Below are positions 42,216 to 53,926 of a stretch of 64,000 nt of DNA, piece by piece. The stretch is from Onchidella celtica (lineage: Eukaryota; Mollusca; Gastropoda; Systellommatophora; Onchidiidae). Both the position numbers and the translations under genes were made by a program. The stretch spans positions 27,274,367-27,338,366 of the forward strand of contig OZ007579.1 in NCBI GenBank assembly GCA_963931925.1. Direction: 5' to 3'. Numbering within the stretch: the first letter of the stretch is position 1; each line of letters opens with the position of its first letter. Under the pieces are notes generated by a model, which was not told the origin of the DNA, ran no database searches, and was given only the letters and a program-made list of their open reading frames with translations.

Positions 42216-42895
42216 ACTGTTTGTTTTATCTCCATTTTTTGAAAACAACAACAACAACAAAAATGCCTGGAGATCTTTTAGTATGTAGAAAAGGCATAGT
42301 AACCAATGTTCTCCTTGACACTTGTTTAAAATGCGTTGTGGCACTTATCAATCTGTTTCACAGTTCCGATGTATTCTTACTCCACATCATTAATACTAAA
42401 GCTGCAAACGTTTAACATCGAATTTCTCACGAAATATCATAAAAACCACAGAAAAACTGTGGAGCTGCAGCAGGGCTATAAGCAAAGTCAAAATTGGGCA
42501 AAAAGAAAAGGTTGTATGTTGCAAAGCCCCGCGTGAGAAATAAAACCCAAACAATACAAAGCAAACTAAAGAGAAGACAGAAAATACACAAATTTTCGGC
42601 TTTCGCCTTTGTCAAGTGAAAAAAACGAACAATAAAAGACTTCAACAGGAACGAAGTGAACCAGTTTACTTAGCTGCGAGTTGATGTGAAAGAAATATAG
42701 ATATAGGAAGATAAACCGATAAAAATGTACAACTATCAAAATAAAAGGAAACAGAGAAGCACAATAAAGGCGAAAGCCGAAAATTTGTGTATTTTCTGTC
42801 TTCTCTTTAGTTTCCTTTGTATTTATCGAATTTCTCAGTTGTGCAAATTGTGGAGTTGAACAAACAAGAACTAAGGTCGCGATATAAGAAAAAAA
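42216..42895 (+). repeat. Dispersed repeat family A, copy 3, split by an insertion
   Basis: Family A runs to 42429, breaks, and resumes at 42838 with GTTGTGCAAATTGTGGAGTT exactly where copy 1 continues (10456). The break is caused by the insert at 42430-42824. Confidence 0.8.
42430..42824 (+). mobile_element. 395-bp insertion with 13-bp target duplication
   Basis: Flanked by ATCGAATTTCTCA at 42417-42429 and 42825-42837. The inserted sequence contains a long inverted repeat (42555-42612 with 42766-42822, around GAGAAGACAGAAAATACACA), and its first 90 bp resembles the reverse complement of 32015-32105. No coding capacity. Confidence 0.8.
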
Positions 42896-43939
42896 AAGTG
42901 AATTTTATTTCATTATTTTAAACTTCTTGTCACAGGTAGATCTATATAATGTTATTGAAACTGTGAGATGTCTTGAGATTCTCGTTTACGTGCTGGCACG
43001 TATATTACTGAATGAGAACTTTGTAAATACATTGTAATAATTTTGCTGGTTATTCATTGTGTATGATATGTCGTCCAACATTTTGTAAATCGGATATTCA
43101 AAAACCCCGCTTATTTGGTACAATTGACATTGGTCAGTTCTTTACAAAGTTCCTGCATCTTTTTGAGAATGTTCACCTGGGGCTTTTCCAAAGCTAAAAG
43201 GTTAAATTCCAGGACTATTTATATCCAAGAAAATGAGAGAAAAATGCACAAGCTCTTTCCAATTTGTTTTTAATCCGCAGAGAATTTCAGGGCTATTCCA
43301 GGGCTATTCAATTATGTGCATGGCTTTTCTAGGGCCTTTTCTCAAATTTTTATATTCCAGGGCCACTTTTATTTTTAGGAAACCAGGAATTCCAGGGAGG
43401 AACAGGAACCTTGTTTTTACAAAATCAACAGTATCACACTGAGCTTTTAGCTCCACCTTTTTCAACGATTCAACATAACGTATGGAGCTCTAAATTAAAT
43501 CCCCCTCATCCCCTTTACACGTAACAGATAGTTTGCAAACTGGACGAATGTATGTGTGCTTAATTTAATTGTTTTCTAGTCATCTGATTGGTTGGTTTCA
43601 ATTCATTGTATATTATATTCAACGTCTTTCTCTATGTATGCAAAACCATCATAGGTCTTAGCTTCCTCTGTGAGCTTACAAAACAGATAAAAGGTTACCG
43701 GTACTGCACAATAGTCGCAAATTCAAACACAGACGAAACAAAATCTGCTCCCTTTCTGGCATAAGTTGACCAAAAGATTTTATTATTCACTACGATTGAA
43801 GATCTTTGTTTCTAGAGGACTTAGAGCCTAGCTCTGTTAACCCTAATTCTATATTCACCTTCGTTCTAAAACTATTAAATATTCTCCTTCAGTTTTGAGG
43901 TAGTGCCAAGAATTTTTTTGAAATCTGTAATATTTTAAG
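42896..43939. other. No gene recognised
   Basis: AT-rich; short repeated phrase AGGGCTATTC around 43288-43310. Nothing else identified. Confidence 0.45.
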
Positions 43940-44140
43940 TGGTCTAGTCCACAGCATCCGCTCCGCTGAGCTACTTTTACGGAAATTACGTACGAAAAAG
44001 TAGAACACTCGTTGCCTCTGTATACTTGTCCACAGCGTCCGTTCCGCTCAGCTCCTCTCCGCTGGAGAGGCAAAGAGAGTTTTTCAAAAGTCATTTTCCC
44101 GTAAAAAAAAATAACGGAGCGGATGCTGTGGTCAAGACCA
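43940..44140. mobile_element. Fold-back family Z, copy 1
   Basis: Arms TGGTCTAGTCCACAGCATCC and (right) GGATGCTGTGGTCAAGACCA pair over about 28 bp plus the adjacent CGCTCCGC / CGGAGCG. An inner palindrome TTGCCTCT ... AGAGGCAA lies at 44012-44082. 201 bp, MITE-like. Confidence 0.75.
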
Positions 44141-46289
44141 GTTACTTCGCAATTTTTGCAACGTAATTTAATATCTTCTTTGTGTAGATGAACTGAATCA
44201 CACGAATTATAAAAACAACAATAACAACAAACAAAAACGGTAGGCAACAGGTGCAGATGCCAAAGGTAGTGATCCTCCATAAACAAAGACCTGAACTAAA
44301 CAGTAAGCAAGAGTTAGTTCTAAGCAGAATCATACTGTTTAGTGACCCATGAGAAACCTCTTTTCCAAAGGAATTATCACCCTGAATAACCACTCTTACC
44401 AACGTGGTCTTCAAGCAAAAATTCTTACTACTAAAAATGCAGTTAACGTCAAGCTGGGGCACACTGAATCTGTTTTATGAGATATGAACTATGTAGTTAA
44501 ACGGGACCTTGTGCACTGGCAAAGACTGAAACAGGTCTGTTTCACTGGTTTGGGCGTGTCAGAACATTCTTGAATTCCCAGGATAAAGAGTGACCGCGCG
44601 CACTGGCGAAAAGACGCAAAACAGACTCGAATCAGCTTAACTTACTCTAATTGGTTATCATAACAACTAAGATAAAGGAAGTCAAAGCAATGTAGTTCGA
44701 ACTTTTACATCGTTGGTGAACATACATTGTATTGCTATAATTATGGGGGACTTAAAATGTATTTTTGACTGGGTGAACTGAGACAGGTTTTCTGCTGGCC
44801 GAAGGGATGACTTGTACAATCATTGTGGTTAGCCGTATTGATTTGCTTCACTTGTCGTCACAAAACTTGTGCTTCTACGAACTTCTGAATTTTATTTCGT
44901 ATTTCGTCAGAAGTTCCAAGGCCTCAAGTTTCGTCCTTATCGGAGTTTTCAACTTTATTTCATTCTTCTTTTCGGATAACAGCTAGCCTAATCTTCCCTA
45001 GTGTCCATCTTTGAATGTAGATACGCTCAGCTGCCGTACTCCAAGGGAAGGGTCAACATCACAAGTTTGAGTGACGTAAGCGAAACGAACCAGCTCTCGC
45101 GTGCTGTCCAAAACGACCGTTTACCAGTTTCAAATCACCCATTATAATAGATATAGTTAAGATTACATATAGATGAAATTTTTACGCTTGATTGCATTGT
45201 GCAAAACACGACTTCTCTCACAAATATGAGAGTGACATTTTTATTTATCAAATTATTACAATCGTTGATTGGAAATACTCATTCATGGTTTATTATTGGT
45301 ATGCATGTGTTGTTATGAGAATGCAATATAAATTACAGACCAGAATTTTGCGTTTATTTTGTCATTTACTTATAAGAGAAGTGGATTCTTTGTATCCTAT
45401 TTTTTTCCAATCAATTTTTTACTTTGGACTGTCCCGCTATGTAAAAGCCATTGACCTCCGTTGAAAATGAAACCAAGCCAGCTTTTTCCGAGAAATGGTC
45501 ATGTACGGTTGCTGAGAAATTAAAATCAAAGCAGTGAGGTTGGTCCTCCGTGTGTGATAAATATGTAACATCGAAAGAATACTGGCTTCAACACAAACCA
45601 CATCAATGTTTTCCTCTTTCAGTTCACCCTGTCTGTGTTTGTATGTCTCTCTCTCTATCTCTCTCTCTCGCTCTTTAATCATGTCAATTCTAATTCTGGT
45701 GTTCTGTTGTCTAGTTCACGAACCTTTCTCTGCATTGTACATTACAAACTAAGAGCCAGATGGAACAAACGATTACAGTCACATGTCCATGAAACAAAAA
45801 AAAATTATTTTTTTTAAAGTTTGAAAGTCCCCAGTAGGGAGAAAGAAAAGCAGCCTGTTTCATCAAAAGGAGACTTTACTTAAGTAGAAAAAAATGGGCT
45901 TTGGGACAATAGACATTGTCATAATTTACCTTTAAATAACCAAACATTCTTTGAAGTTGGACGGTTGTCGTTCTTCCATCTGGGTCTTCAAATGTAAACA
46001 ACTCAGATAAAAAGGTAAAGGAAAATACTGATTTTCAAGAATTAAAGACGAAGGACAACTCCACCACCCATTCCCATAACCCGAAATAACAATAACAGCC
46101 AAACTTTCCTACAGCAGTGTTTTAGAACTCTTGCTCACTCACTGCTAACTATAGACATGTCGCACACGAGAATAAAATGAGATTATATCTATACCAAAAT
46201 AGACGGTTCGGGACCTCAGTTCTAGTTTGTTTCAACTGCACTTATTGCCAAACTGAGAAAATTAAACTTTTGCAGCTTTAGTTGCTACG
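44141..46289. other. AT-rich, no gene recognised
   Basis: Contains a short CT-rich run (45647-45675). Frames of about 100 codons on the - strand (44142-44462) show no coding character. Confidence 0.45.
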
Positions 46290-46455
46290 GTAAGGGGTTA
46301 GAATAAATCACAACTGTGAAACAGCTTGATAAGTGTAACAACACATTTTAAACCAGTGTCAAAGTGTGCATTTACTTCTTCTACACATACATATGTACTA
46401 AAAGATCTCATGTTTCAGACAACAGAGATATAACAAACAAGAACTAGGGTCGCCG
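46290..46455 (-). repeat. Dispersed repeat family A, copy 4 (inverted)
   Basis: CTGTGAAACAGCTTGATAAG and ACTAAAAGATCTCATG are the complement of the family A core; followed by GAACTAGGGTCGC at the edge. Confidence 0.65.
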
Positions 46456-46713
46456 GTTTACGACCCAGCGTCAGTTTTGGATACGGACCGTACCATGTTG
46501 CATGTAAATGTAGTTTTATTTACTATCAAAAGTCACTAATTTTAAGGCCTCTACCGCCAGTTGCCCTGGATCCCAACTATCTCTTGTCATAGCGATGAAA
46601 GGAAGTCCGCTTCATAACTACTCACATTGTTGAGGCTGTGTGTGTCGCTGAAGACAATTGAAAAATAATTCCGCCACTGCTGTACGATAATGGCATATGT
46701 CAGACTTAGGTGG

Positions 46714-46925
46714 CTATCATACTAAGCCAAATCAGACACAGTCTGTGCCAGCAGAATGTAGGCTACGCCAAAGAAACAGTGGCAGAAGCTGACTGCGTCT
46801 GATCGGGCTTAGTATGATAGGGTTTTTCCCCCAGATATAATTTACTCAGAAAATACAGCAAATTGTGGTGTGCACTTCTTGTCTGCCAGCATCTAGTTGT
46901 CTGACCGGGCTTAATATGATGCTTC
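46714..46925. mobile_element. Fold-back family Y, copy 2
   Basis: 46714-46820 is a 107-bp hairpin: CTATCATACTAAGCC at the left, GGCTTAGTATGATAG at the right. 46866-46925 is an inverted match to the central part of the 211-bp unit (TGTGCACTTCTTGTCTG.CAGCAT ... CCGGGCTTA), which shows that unit and hairpin belong to one family. Confidence 0.75.
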
Positions 46926-47086
46926 CCATATACGGTATCAAAAAGTAACTGGCGATTCACACCATTTCAGAGCATGAGGGCTATCAGATAAAACATGTAT
47001 TATAGAAAAAGAAATGCCCTGACAGGAAAATGTAATAATCCAATAGAATCAAAATGCCATAAATCACCAAACAGCTGTTGATAGGT

Positions 47087-47206
47087 GACGCCGAGGTGAA
47101 GGCAGTTGGAGTGGCGTGGACCGAGCCAAGGAGGACCAGCCAGAACCGTGTGCGTTGGAGGAGTGTTGTTGCGGCCCTAGGTTCCTCAATGAATCAAGAG
47201 GCTTAA
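47087..47206 (+). pseudogene. LINE reverse transcriptase C-terminal fragment
   Basis: A 39-codon frame ending in TAA, with NRVRWRSVVAAL near the end. The pattern of a basic W-R.. (V/F)VxAL segment close to the C-terminus is typical of invertebrate APE-type LINE polyproteins. The rest of the element is absent, as expected for a heavily 5'-truncated copy. Identification is from this short stretch only. Confidence 0.5.
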
Positions 47207-47434
47207 CCCTGTTACTGTCATAATAATGATTTATGACAAGTGGCAGTTTTGTTCATCCCTTGGCTGTCAGCCTTCAAAAATGTGTACTTTGTTGAGGTTT
47301 CTAAATGCAAAAAAAGCCTCAAGTACAAAATTTGTAAGACGAAGAGTTGCATTGCATTGACAGGACTTTGACGGGACACTGTAACTCTTCCCTGACAGTA
47401 CTAGGGTTAACGAAGAAAGAAGAGGTGCCTGTAG

Positions 47435-47512
47435 TCCAATTACAAAGAGGAATAGAGAAAATACCGAAATTTGTTCACGGTTCAACTTTGACTTATAATA
47501 TAAAATACCACG
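47435..47512 (+). repeat. Dispersed repeat family H, copy 1
   Basis: CCAATTACAAAG, ATAGAGAAAATAC and GTTCACGGTTCA recur in order at 63606-63690 in the same orientation. Confidence 0.55.
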
Positions 47513-48309
47513 GTTAACAGCACTAAAGGACAGGAAAAGAAACGGTTTTTTCTTAACATCTCAAGAGTGTCAAAAATGACGTATGCCGTTAACGTAGAGC
47601 AGTGACGATTTTTAAAATGCAGGAGAAAGACAGAGGAAAAGGGATCTATCCATCATGTCACTACATCGATAGTCTCTTGAATTGTTAGACAAAACACAAC
47701 ATGACCAATGAATAAAAAAAAATGACGGATTTGGATCATTGATGCGCTTGGAATATTTATTAGCCTTATGCTATTTACATCCAAAATGAAACGATCAAAT
47801 TAATTGTTACAAAATCAAAAAAAAAAAAAAAAGGAACCTGAAGGAAGAATTGAAAAAAAAAAAAAATACCCACAAAAACAAATGAGCTTCAGCAATGCAC
47901 ATAAAATGCTGGTTACGACAGAAAAGAAAAAACAGCACATCCCAATTCATGACTACATTTTCATTATTATTTTACCATTCCATTTATAAATATATTTAAC
48001 GAGTTTGACAAAAAAAATTGCAAAATATTTTTTCTGAAATAAATGTTAGAACTTGAATCCAAAAAAAGAAAAAAAAAATTGACAGAAGGAAATAATATCT
48101 GAATATTGTGTAGCATTGGTTTAAAATGAGGACACAAATTATAATAAAACAAAATAATTGTAGAAAATTAAATTTAACGGTGCAACCAATGATTCCTTTA
48201 CAAGCCCAGAAAGTTGTCTAGATAATGGTCAGTGTCACACCTCACAGAATTACAATTTTGGAATGTATATTACATATGAGTATGAAGAGGATAAAATTAG
48301 GCTTCAAGC
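47513..48309. other. AT-rich, no gene recognised
   Basis: Several A-runs (47819-47832, 47853-47866). Confidence 0.45.
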
Positions 48310-48475
48310 TTCGAGTTTGTTTGAGCTCAGTTTTGAGTTTGAGATTGGGTTTAATGGCGTGTTGGCATGGTAACGGCCACTTTGTGCCTTTCGTGTTTTT
48401 TTATTTGGTACTTTATCATATAATGCTCAGAGCTTCATTAAGTAAGTTACTGGTATTCCACTTTTGGAAACTTTA
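48310..48475 (+). repeat. Dispersed repeat family G, copy 2
   Basis: GGCCACTTTGTGCCTTTC and CAGAGCTTCATTAAG match 36520-36670. Confidence 0.55.
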
Positions 48476-49894
48476 ATAAATGTACTTTCATGTGGACAGT
48501 GTTTTCTTTTTTGCTCAGATATGCTTTAATTTAAAAAGGTTTTTGAAGTCATTAACTTTTTCCTGACCTGACCTTATTCAACAACTCATCATCAACATGT
48601 ATTGTATATCTATAAATCATCGCTATGAATGGCTTTTTCTGTAGGTGGCAGCTTTAATTCAAAATAAAAAGTTCAGAACAATGGGAAAATTGTAATAGTG
48701 CAAAGGAAATACAATACATAAAATGTTGAACAGTTGCTTCAATGAACAAACAGGTGATTTTACTTATTCATAGAATGAAAAGTATTGGTCGAATACAAAG
48801 TTATAAAAACTAAAATACGGAAATAAGTTTCACAACCCCCCCCCACAAAAACAGTAATAAGAAAACAAAAACGTGTGTGTGTGTCTGTGTGGGAGTGAGT
48901 GAGTGAGTGAATGAGTGAGAGGGTGAGTGAGTGAGTGAAGATTTACGAATGTTATTGAGTCTGAAGAAGGCAAGTCGACACAATATTGGTCATAACTCAT
49001 ACTGTGCTAAGAATCAAAGGGAAGAAAGATGACAGGCAGGATCAAACCGAATGATAGGACCGAAGTAAGATTTACTAGTGCTCTGTATTTCCTAAGAAAA
49101 TATCATACTAATTGTTTATTGGTTTCTCTTGATGAATTCGCACAAAGTCTAATTTCATGGCTGCAAAAACCACAAAACTTCCCAATTTGTGACTCTAATT
49201 CTGATCACCATTATATTTAATGAGGTTAGTTCAAAAACGAGGTTAAGTCACTAGAAACAGAACTGCACATGTCAGTGGAAACTACATAATAATATACACA
49301 AAATGGGCTATCTATTTATAGTAACACCATCCTTCTGTCGTTAACCAGCCCTGTGAAAGTTAACTTGAAAGTAGGTCACACCAAGGCAAGACCAAGGTTA
49401 AGTCCTAAGTTTCTTGGCCTTTTTTCAAAATGACTCATTTGTGTCTAATCTCATCATTTGATGACAGAAATGGGCGCAACCTCTCACATGTCTAGAGAAA
49501 ATATGCCAATATTGTAGCCACTCTACAGCAGACATAAACCAAAGTTAACATTTCACAAGATTCACCTGAAGGACAGAAAATGTGACATTTGTAATCTTAA
49601 ACCACAGAATTAATTACTGTAAATGGTGGCATCTCTGTGGGTCAAGAGAACATCTTAATAAATGAATACTTTGACATAATTTTTCTTTTTTTTTTTTAAA
49701 GAATTGAGATATGCCTTTCTGGAATATACTTGAGATCACAACCTGCTGTCATGTACTTTTAAAAGATGACAAAAATGCCTAAAATGAATACGTCTTGTCA
49801 GGCATTGTATTCGAGACACCAAAAAAAACAACAACCAATCGGATTAAAGAAAACCATGAGACAGCCACATTTAACAGCTGCTATTTTATCCTAC
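48476..49894. other. AT-rich, no gene recognised
   Basis: Holds a short GT/GAGT-rich microsatellite (48871-48938). It may be intergenic or part of a long 3' UTR of the - strand gene ending at 59463. Confidence 0.4.
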
Positions 49895-50035
49895 TTTGAT
49901 TTCATAACAACTTCAGCTCATCTTGACTGAAACAGATAAAAAATTGAACACAGCTGCAGAATAAAATGCATGTTATTTGTAGGTATAAAAAAAATTAACA
50001 GGCAATAGCTGGTTAAAATATTGAAATTTGCTTTA
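49895..50035 (-). repeat. Dispersed repeat family I, copy 1
   Basis: Parallel to 53050-53190: GATT(C/T)CATAA, GAAACAGATA/GGAACAGATA, GCAGAATAAAATGCATGTTA and TTGAAATTTG occur in the same order. The copies are diverged, so this is an old repeat or an old local duplication. Confidence 0.55.
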
Positions 50036-53000
50036 CACTGGCTATGGAGAAAATTTCCTACATTATATAATATACACAGTATGATGTACTTTTGAAATAA
50101 GGGACAAGGCAACCTTCAAAATTGAGTAAAAAAAAAAAAAAAAAATCTATGGATAATTTCAGGTTATAGAAAGGTCTAGTGTTCCGCAAGTAATTATCAG
50201 ATGTCAGTTCATCACAATTATTTCAACAAACCATACACCTGAAGCTTCCCATATTGCAAACTGAAGTTCTAAAGACTCTTCTGGACGTGAAATCATATTT
50301 CGCCTGCCCTGAAAAGAAAAACAATGACAAAAAAACCCCAAACTCTCCAATCAAAGTTTAGTGGGCTTAATTGCTTTATCAATTTCATTCAAATCAAGAA
50401 AAAAAAAGAACAAAAAGGAAAATATCTGGACTATGACTTACTCAATAACAATAATAAAAACAACAATAATAATAATAATAACAATAGGTTCCAAGCGCAA
50501 CAGAATACAGATAAAATACAGTCTTTTTCATTGAATCTTTGACTTCATGCCTCTGATTTGTGGAGTGGCTTTAATCAACATTGCACTTTTATTGATTTGG
50601 TTACAAAATTGGTAATAGCCCCCCCCCTCCCCTCCCCAAGGAAAGAGAGAATGTGTGGAAAATGGTGTTGATAATGGATCAAGACGCATACACAACTCAA
50701 GAAATTTAAACCATCACCAACACAAACAGAACCTCTCAGGTTGAACGGGCATGCAATGAAGATAATTATTATAATTTCTATTTTTTTTTCTCATTTCTAC
50801 TGCTCTACCCGAACTTCTGATGCACTGGCATTATGCAAGTATATTTTTTTGTTCCGTACATTTTTCAATAAAGTGAGTTCTGTTTGTTTTGTTTTGTTTT
50901 GCTGGACACTGTGCACTGGGTCTAATGTAGGGGAAATAACTGCGGCAAAAGCTCTACAACTAGCAAGGGACAAAACTCCTAAAAGCTGGAATCAATACAC
51001 ATGAATCATGGCAGATATTACTTTGATATAAAAAAAAAAAAGGGGGGGGGGGGGGGCAGGGCTCATCATGATCTCCCATCATTTTGCAATGATACCAGTA
51101 TGACAGCATTTTGCAATAAATTCCGATCAGCTCCTCAAAAAGCGAGAAATTTTTTTAAAGGTCTGTCTTTTTTCCATCTGATCTACATTTTTTTTTTTTC
51201 ACATTGCAGAGTGTTGATTTTAGAGGTATCCAGATACACTGTGTAAAGCACACAAAACTTATGAGCAGATCTGTTCCCATCCGCATCTAATAATGTCAAA
51301 CAGTGCGACACATTTTCAGAAATAGTGATTACATGACACTACTATATTGTATTATTTATTAATAAGTTAGTGAGCATACTACCGAATGTGGCTGAAAAAA
51401 ATTACCAATACAAGAAATAAAGAATCTATCGCATGCATTCATTCATGTATTTCGACCCCTTAGAATGACAAGGTTTCATCTCCACTCTTTAGCTGAACTG
51501 AATTACACACTGCTTCTGTAGGCCTTCTCCATTGTGTGTCAGATCCAGCGGATTCAGTGTGTAACTTATAAATATTACTAAATCTCTAAAAGCTATGAGC
51601 ACATGAAACTTCAATCATCAATTTCTCAAAAGTTGACGGAGGGGAGTTAGAACCTTGTCATTCTAAAAGGACGATTTGTGCCCATGAACAACAGAAGTGG
51701 TGTAACTCCGATTTTAAGTGCTTTTTTTTTTATAAGACTGACTCTGGAATTTCTTTTACTTTTCTTTGATATAAATAGTAGGCTCAGAGAGGAGACACCA
51801 AATAAATTGTTTATTTTCTCTCTGGGGAGAAGGATCTTTGTTCCATTGAAATGCTTGAAAGTCCAGTACACCAGGGTTGGGTCGCACCACCATTTTTCCC
51901 GTGTTGTGACTCCAGACTCTGACACCATAACTTCTCGTTGGAGTCGACATCGACACCAATGACATCACAGTTCTTTGCTGAAAGGTACTGAGTGACACTG
52001 GTGCTGACTCTGACCCCTACACTGACCACAGGAGTGTTGTCACGACTCCAACTCTAGTGACAACTCCCAGACCCTGACCTGACCCCAAGATTTTGTATAA
52101 TGCTAAGATGAACAATCAATGGTTAGTTGGCGTTCCTATGTCTAGTGCGGGGTACTGCGGTGTCAGGGAAATGCAGAAATACTTCTCTAAGTATTTAAAA
52201 TCTTTATATTATAACGTAATGTTTATGTAGTATTAAATATAAATTAGGCAGTGGTAAAGAGAATGAAAACTAGACAGCCGCTGCAGTGTCAGCACTGGTA
52301 GTGGTACGACAATCTGGTATCAAGAGTCACAAAGGGAAGGTCAGTACTTAAGGAGTTGACAGTGGGATTGGAACCATGCCCAGCAATACAGTACACCACC
52401 ATAAGGTAAACTCAAGTTTCTAACGGAAGGCAAGTAAGACCACTCTCTTCAGCTAAGGGCACATACATTGATCCAATGAAGTATGTGTGTATATAAATTG
52501 TGATATATTCATTAAAATGCAATTGAAGAGCACACTTGTGAGAGACAATGTGCAAAAAATGACAACTCTTTGGTCAACACCAGGGAAACTTAACTTGTTT
52601 TCACTGCAATAAAATGAACACAGCAATGCAAAATACCCAATCTTACATAGCAGAGAGCGACTGGCCGCAAAACTTGAAGAAGCTTGCCTGAAAACTTAAA
52701 TCAGGTAAATGAGACATGCAATGAAGTGTATGCCAGGCCTAATGAACATCGGTCTGGGGAGAAAAAGAACTAAATATGACCATTAGTAGTTCTTGTCAGG
52801 CGTGCTTTGTGCTATGGCTACTGTCAAATAGGACTTATCAGTCACATGAGAAGCCATAAGTCATGAAAGAACAGTCTTTCCATTCTGTCCTCTGTGTCCT
52901 GTAGTTCTCTTTATTGTCCATGTGTTGAAACTCTCAACAATTTCTGTTCTTTATTCCTCTGGTGTTGTTAAGGTCATCATCATACCTGATGGACGAACTA

Positions 53001-53049
53001 TTATTATTATTACTGTCAAATGAGATACAAAATTCAATTAATCATTTCA
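50036..53049. other. AT-rich, no gene recognised
   Basis: Contains an A-run (50126-50145), an (AAT/AAC)n stretch (50440-50485) and a G-run (51041-51057). 51890-52080 repeats short GACTCCAACTCTG-like words without a clear period. No splice-bounded exon was seen on either strand. Confidence 0.4.
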
Positions 53050-53190
53050 GTTATTTTGATTCCATAATATTTTAATCTCCTATTGATAGGAACAGATATA
53101 GAACTGAATCCAGTTGTGGAATATAATGCATGTTGTGTGTGGATATGAAAAATTGCTTCTGAATAGGTAAAATCTTCAAATTTGTGCTAT
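53050..53190 (-). repeat. Dispersed repeat family I, copy 2
   Basis: See 49895-50035; shares GGAATATAATGCATGTTGTG at the most conserved place. Confidence 0.55.
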
Positions 53191-53674
53191 TCCTAGAGAC
53201 TGTTTCATTTTTGTGTGTTCTATGTTGATTCACTACTTTGAATGTCACATCTATTGCAGCAGCTGCCAAAAATACTGCAATGACAATGCAAATGACCGAA
53301 TTGTAGCCTAGAGTAAAAGCTTTTGGGGGACCAGGTCAAATTACCAAGCTTACGTTCCATGAAGGCAATATTGGCCTTCCCAAGGCAATGTCTTCTCACT
53401 GCGTAGAAAAGAACTAAATGATAAATGAAGGCTTTTTAAAGATCACATACAATTCCCTTCCTATCACTTAATTGAAGAGAAGAAACAGGCTCATATAACT
53501 GCACACTCAGTTCATGACAGAAACAAGCAACTTCACATTAGCAGCCAATCATAACTGCTCAACTGTTACTATGCAGTAAGGTAAAATACTGGCAGGCAAT
53601 GGAGAGAGGCTGGAAAGATTCTGCGAGAGCAAGAAACATGTTATTTGTCCATTGATTACATTTTTGAATAATCA

Positions 53675-53926
53675 TATATTGTCACCATTCCCTAAAACTG
53701 TAGTAACTGGTTTTGATTACTTTTCAGGAGGAGCAAAACACTGTTTTATTTTAGCAGTGCTGGTCTAGTGATGACAACTTTTTAAAAGTTTGTTATTCGA
53801 ATATTTTTTGAATAAAGAGTCTAGAGCCAAGATCATTCGATGCATCTCTGAATGTAGCTGAACATCTCTAAAAATTTATTTTTGAATTTTTGAGTCACTA
53901 CAGTCTTAAGGAATGGTGACAATATA
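53675..53926. mobile_element. Fold-back element V (MITE-like)
   Basis: Left arm TATATTGTCACCATTCCCTA, right arm AAGGAATGGTGACAATATA; pairing extends through AAACTGTAGTAAC / TCACTACAGTCTT. 252 bp, AT-rich core, no coding capacity. A TA-type target cannot be resolved because of the surrounding TATATA. Confidence 0.75.

Noticed and set aside
44142..44462. 106-codon - strand frame
   Set aside because: AT-rich, no domain, Cys/Phe-rich translation typical of non-coding AT sequence.
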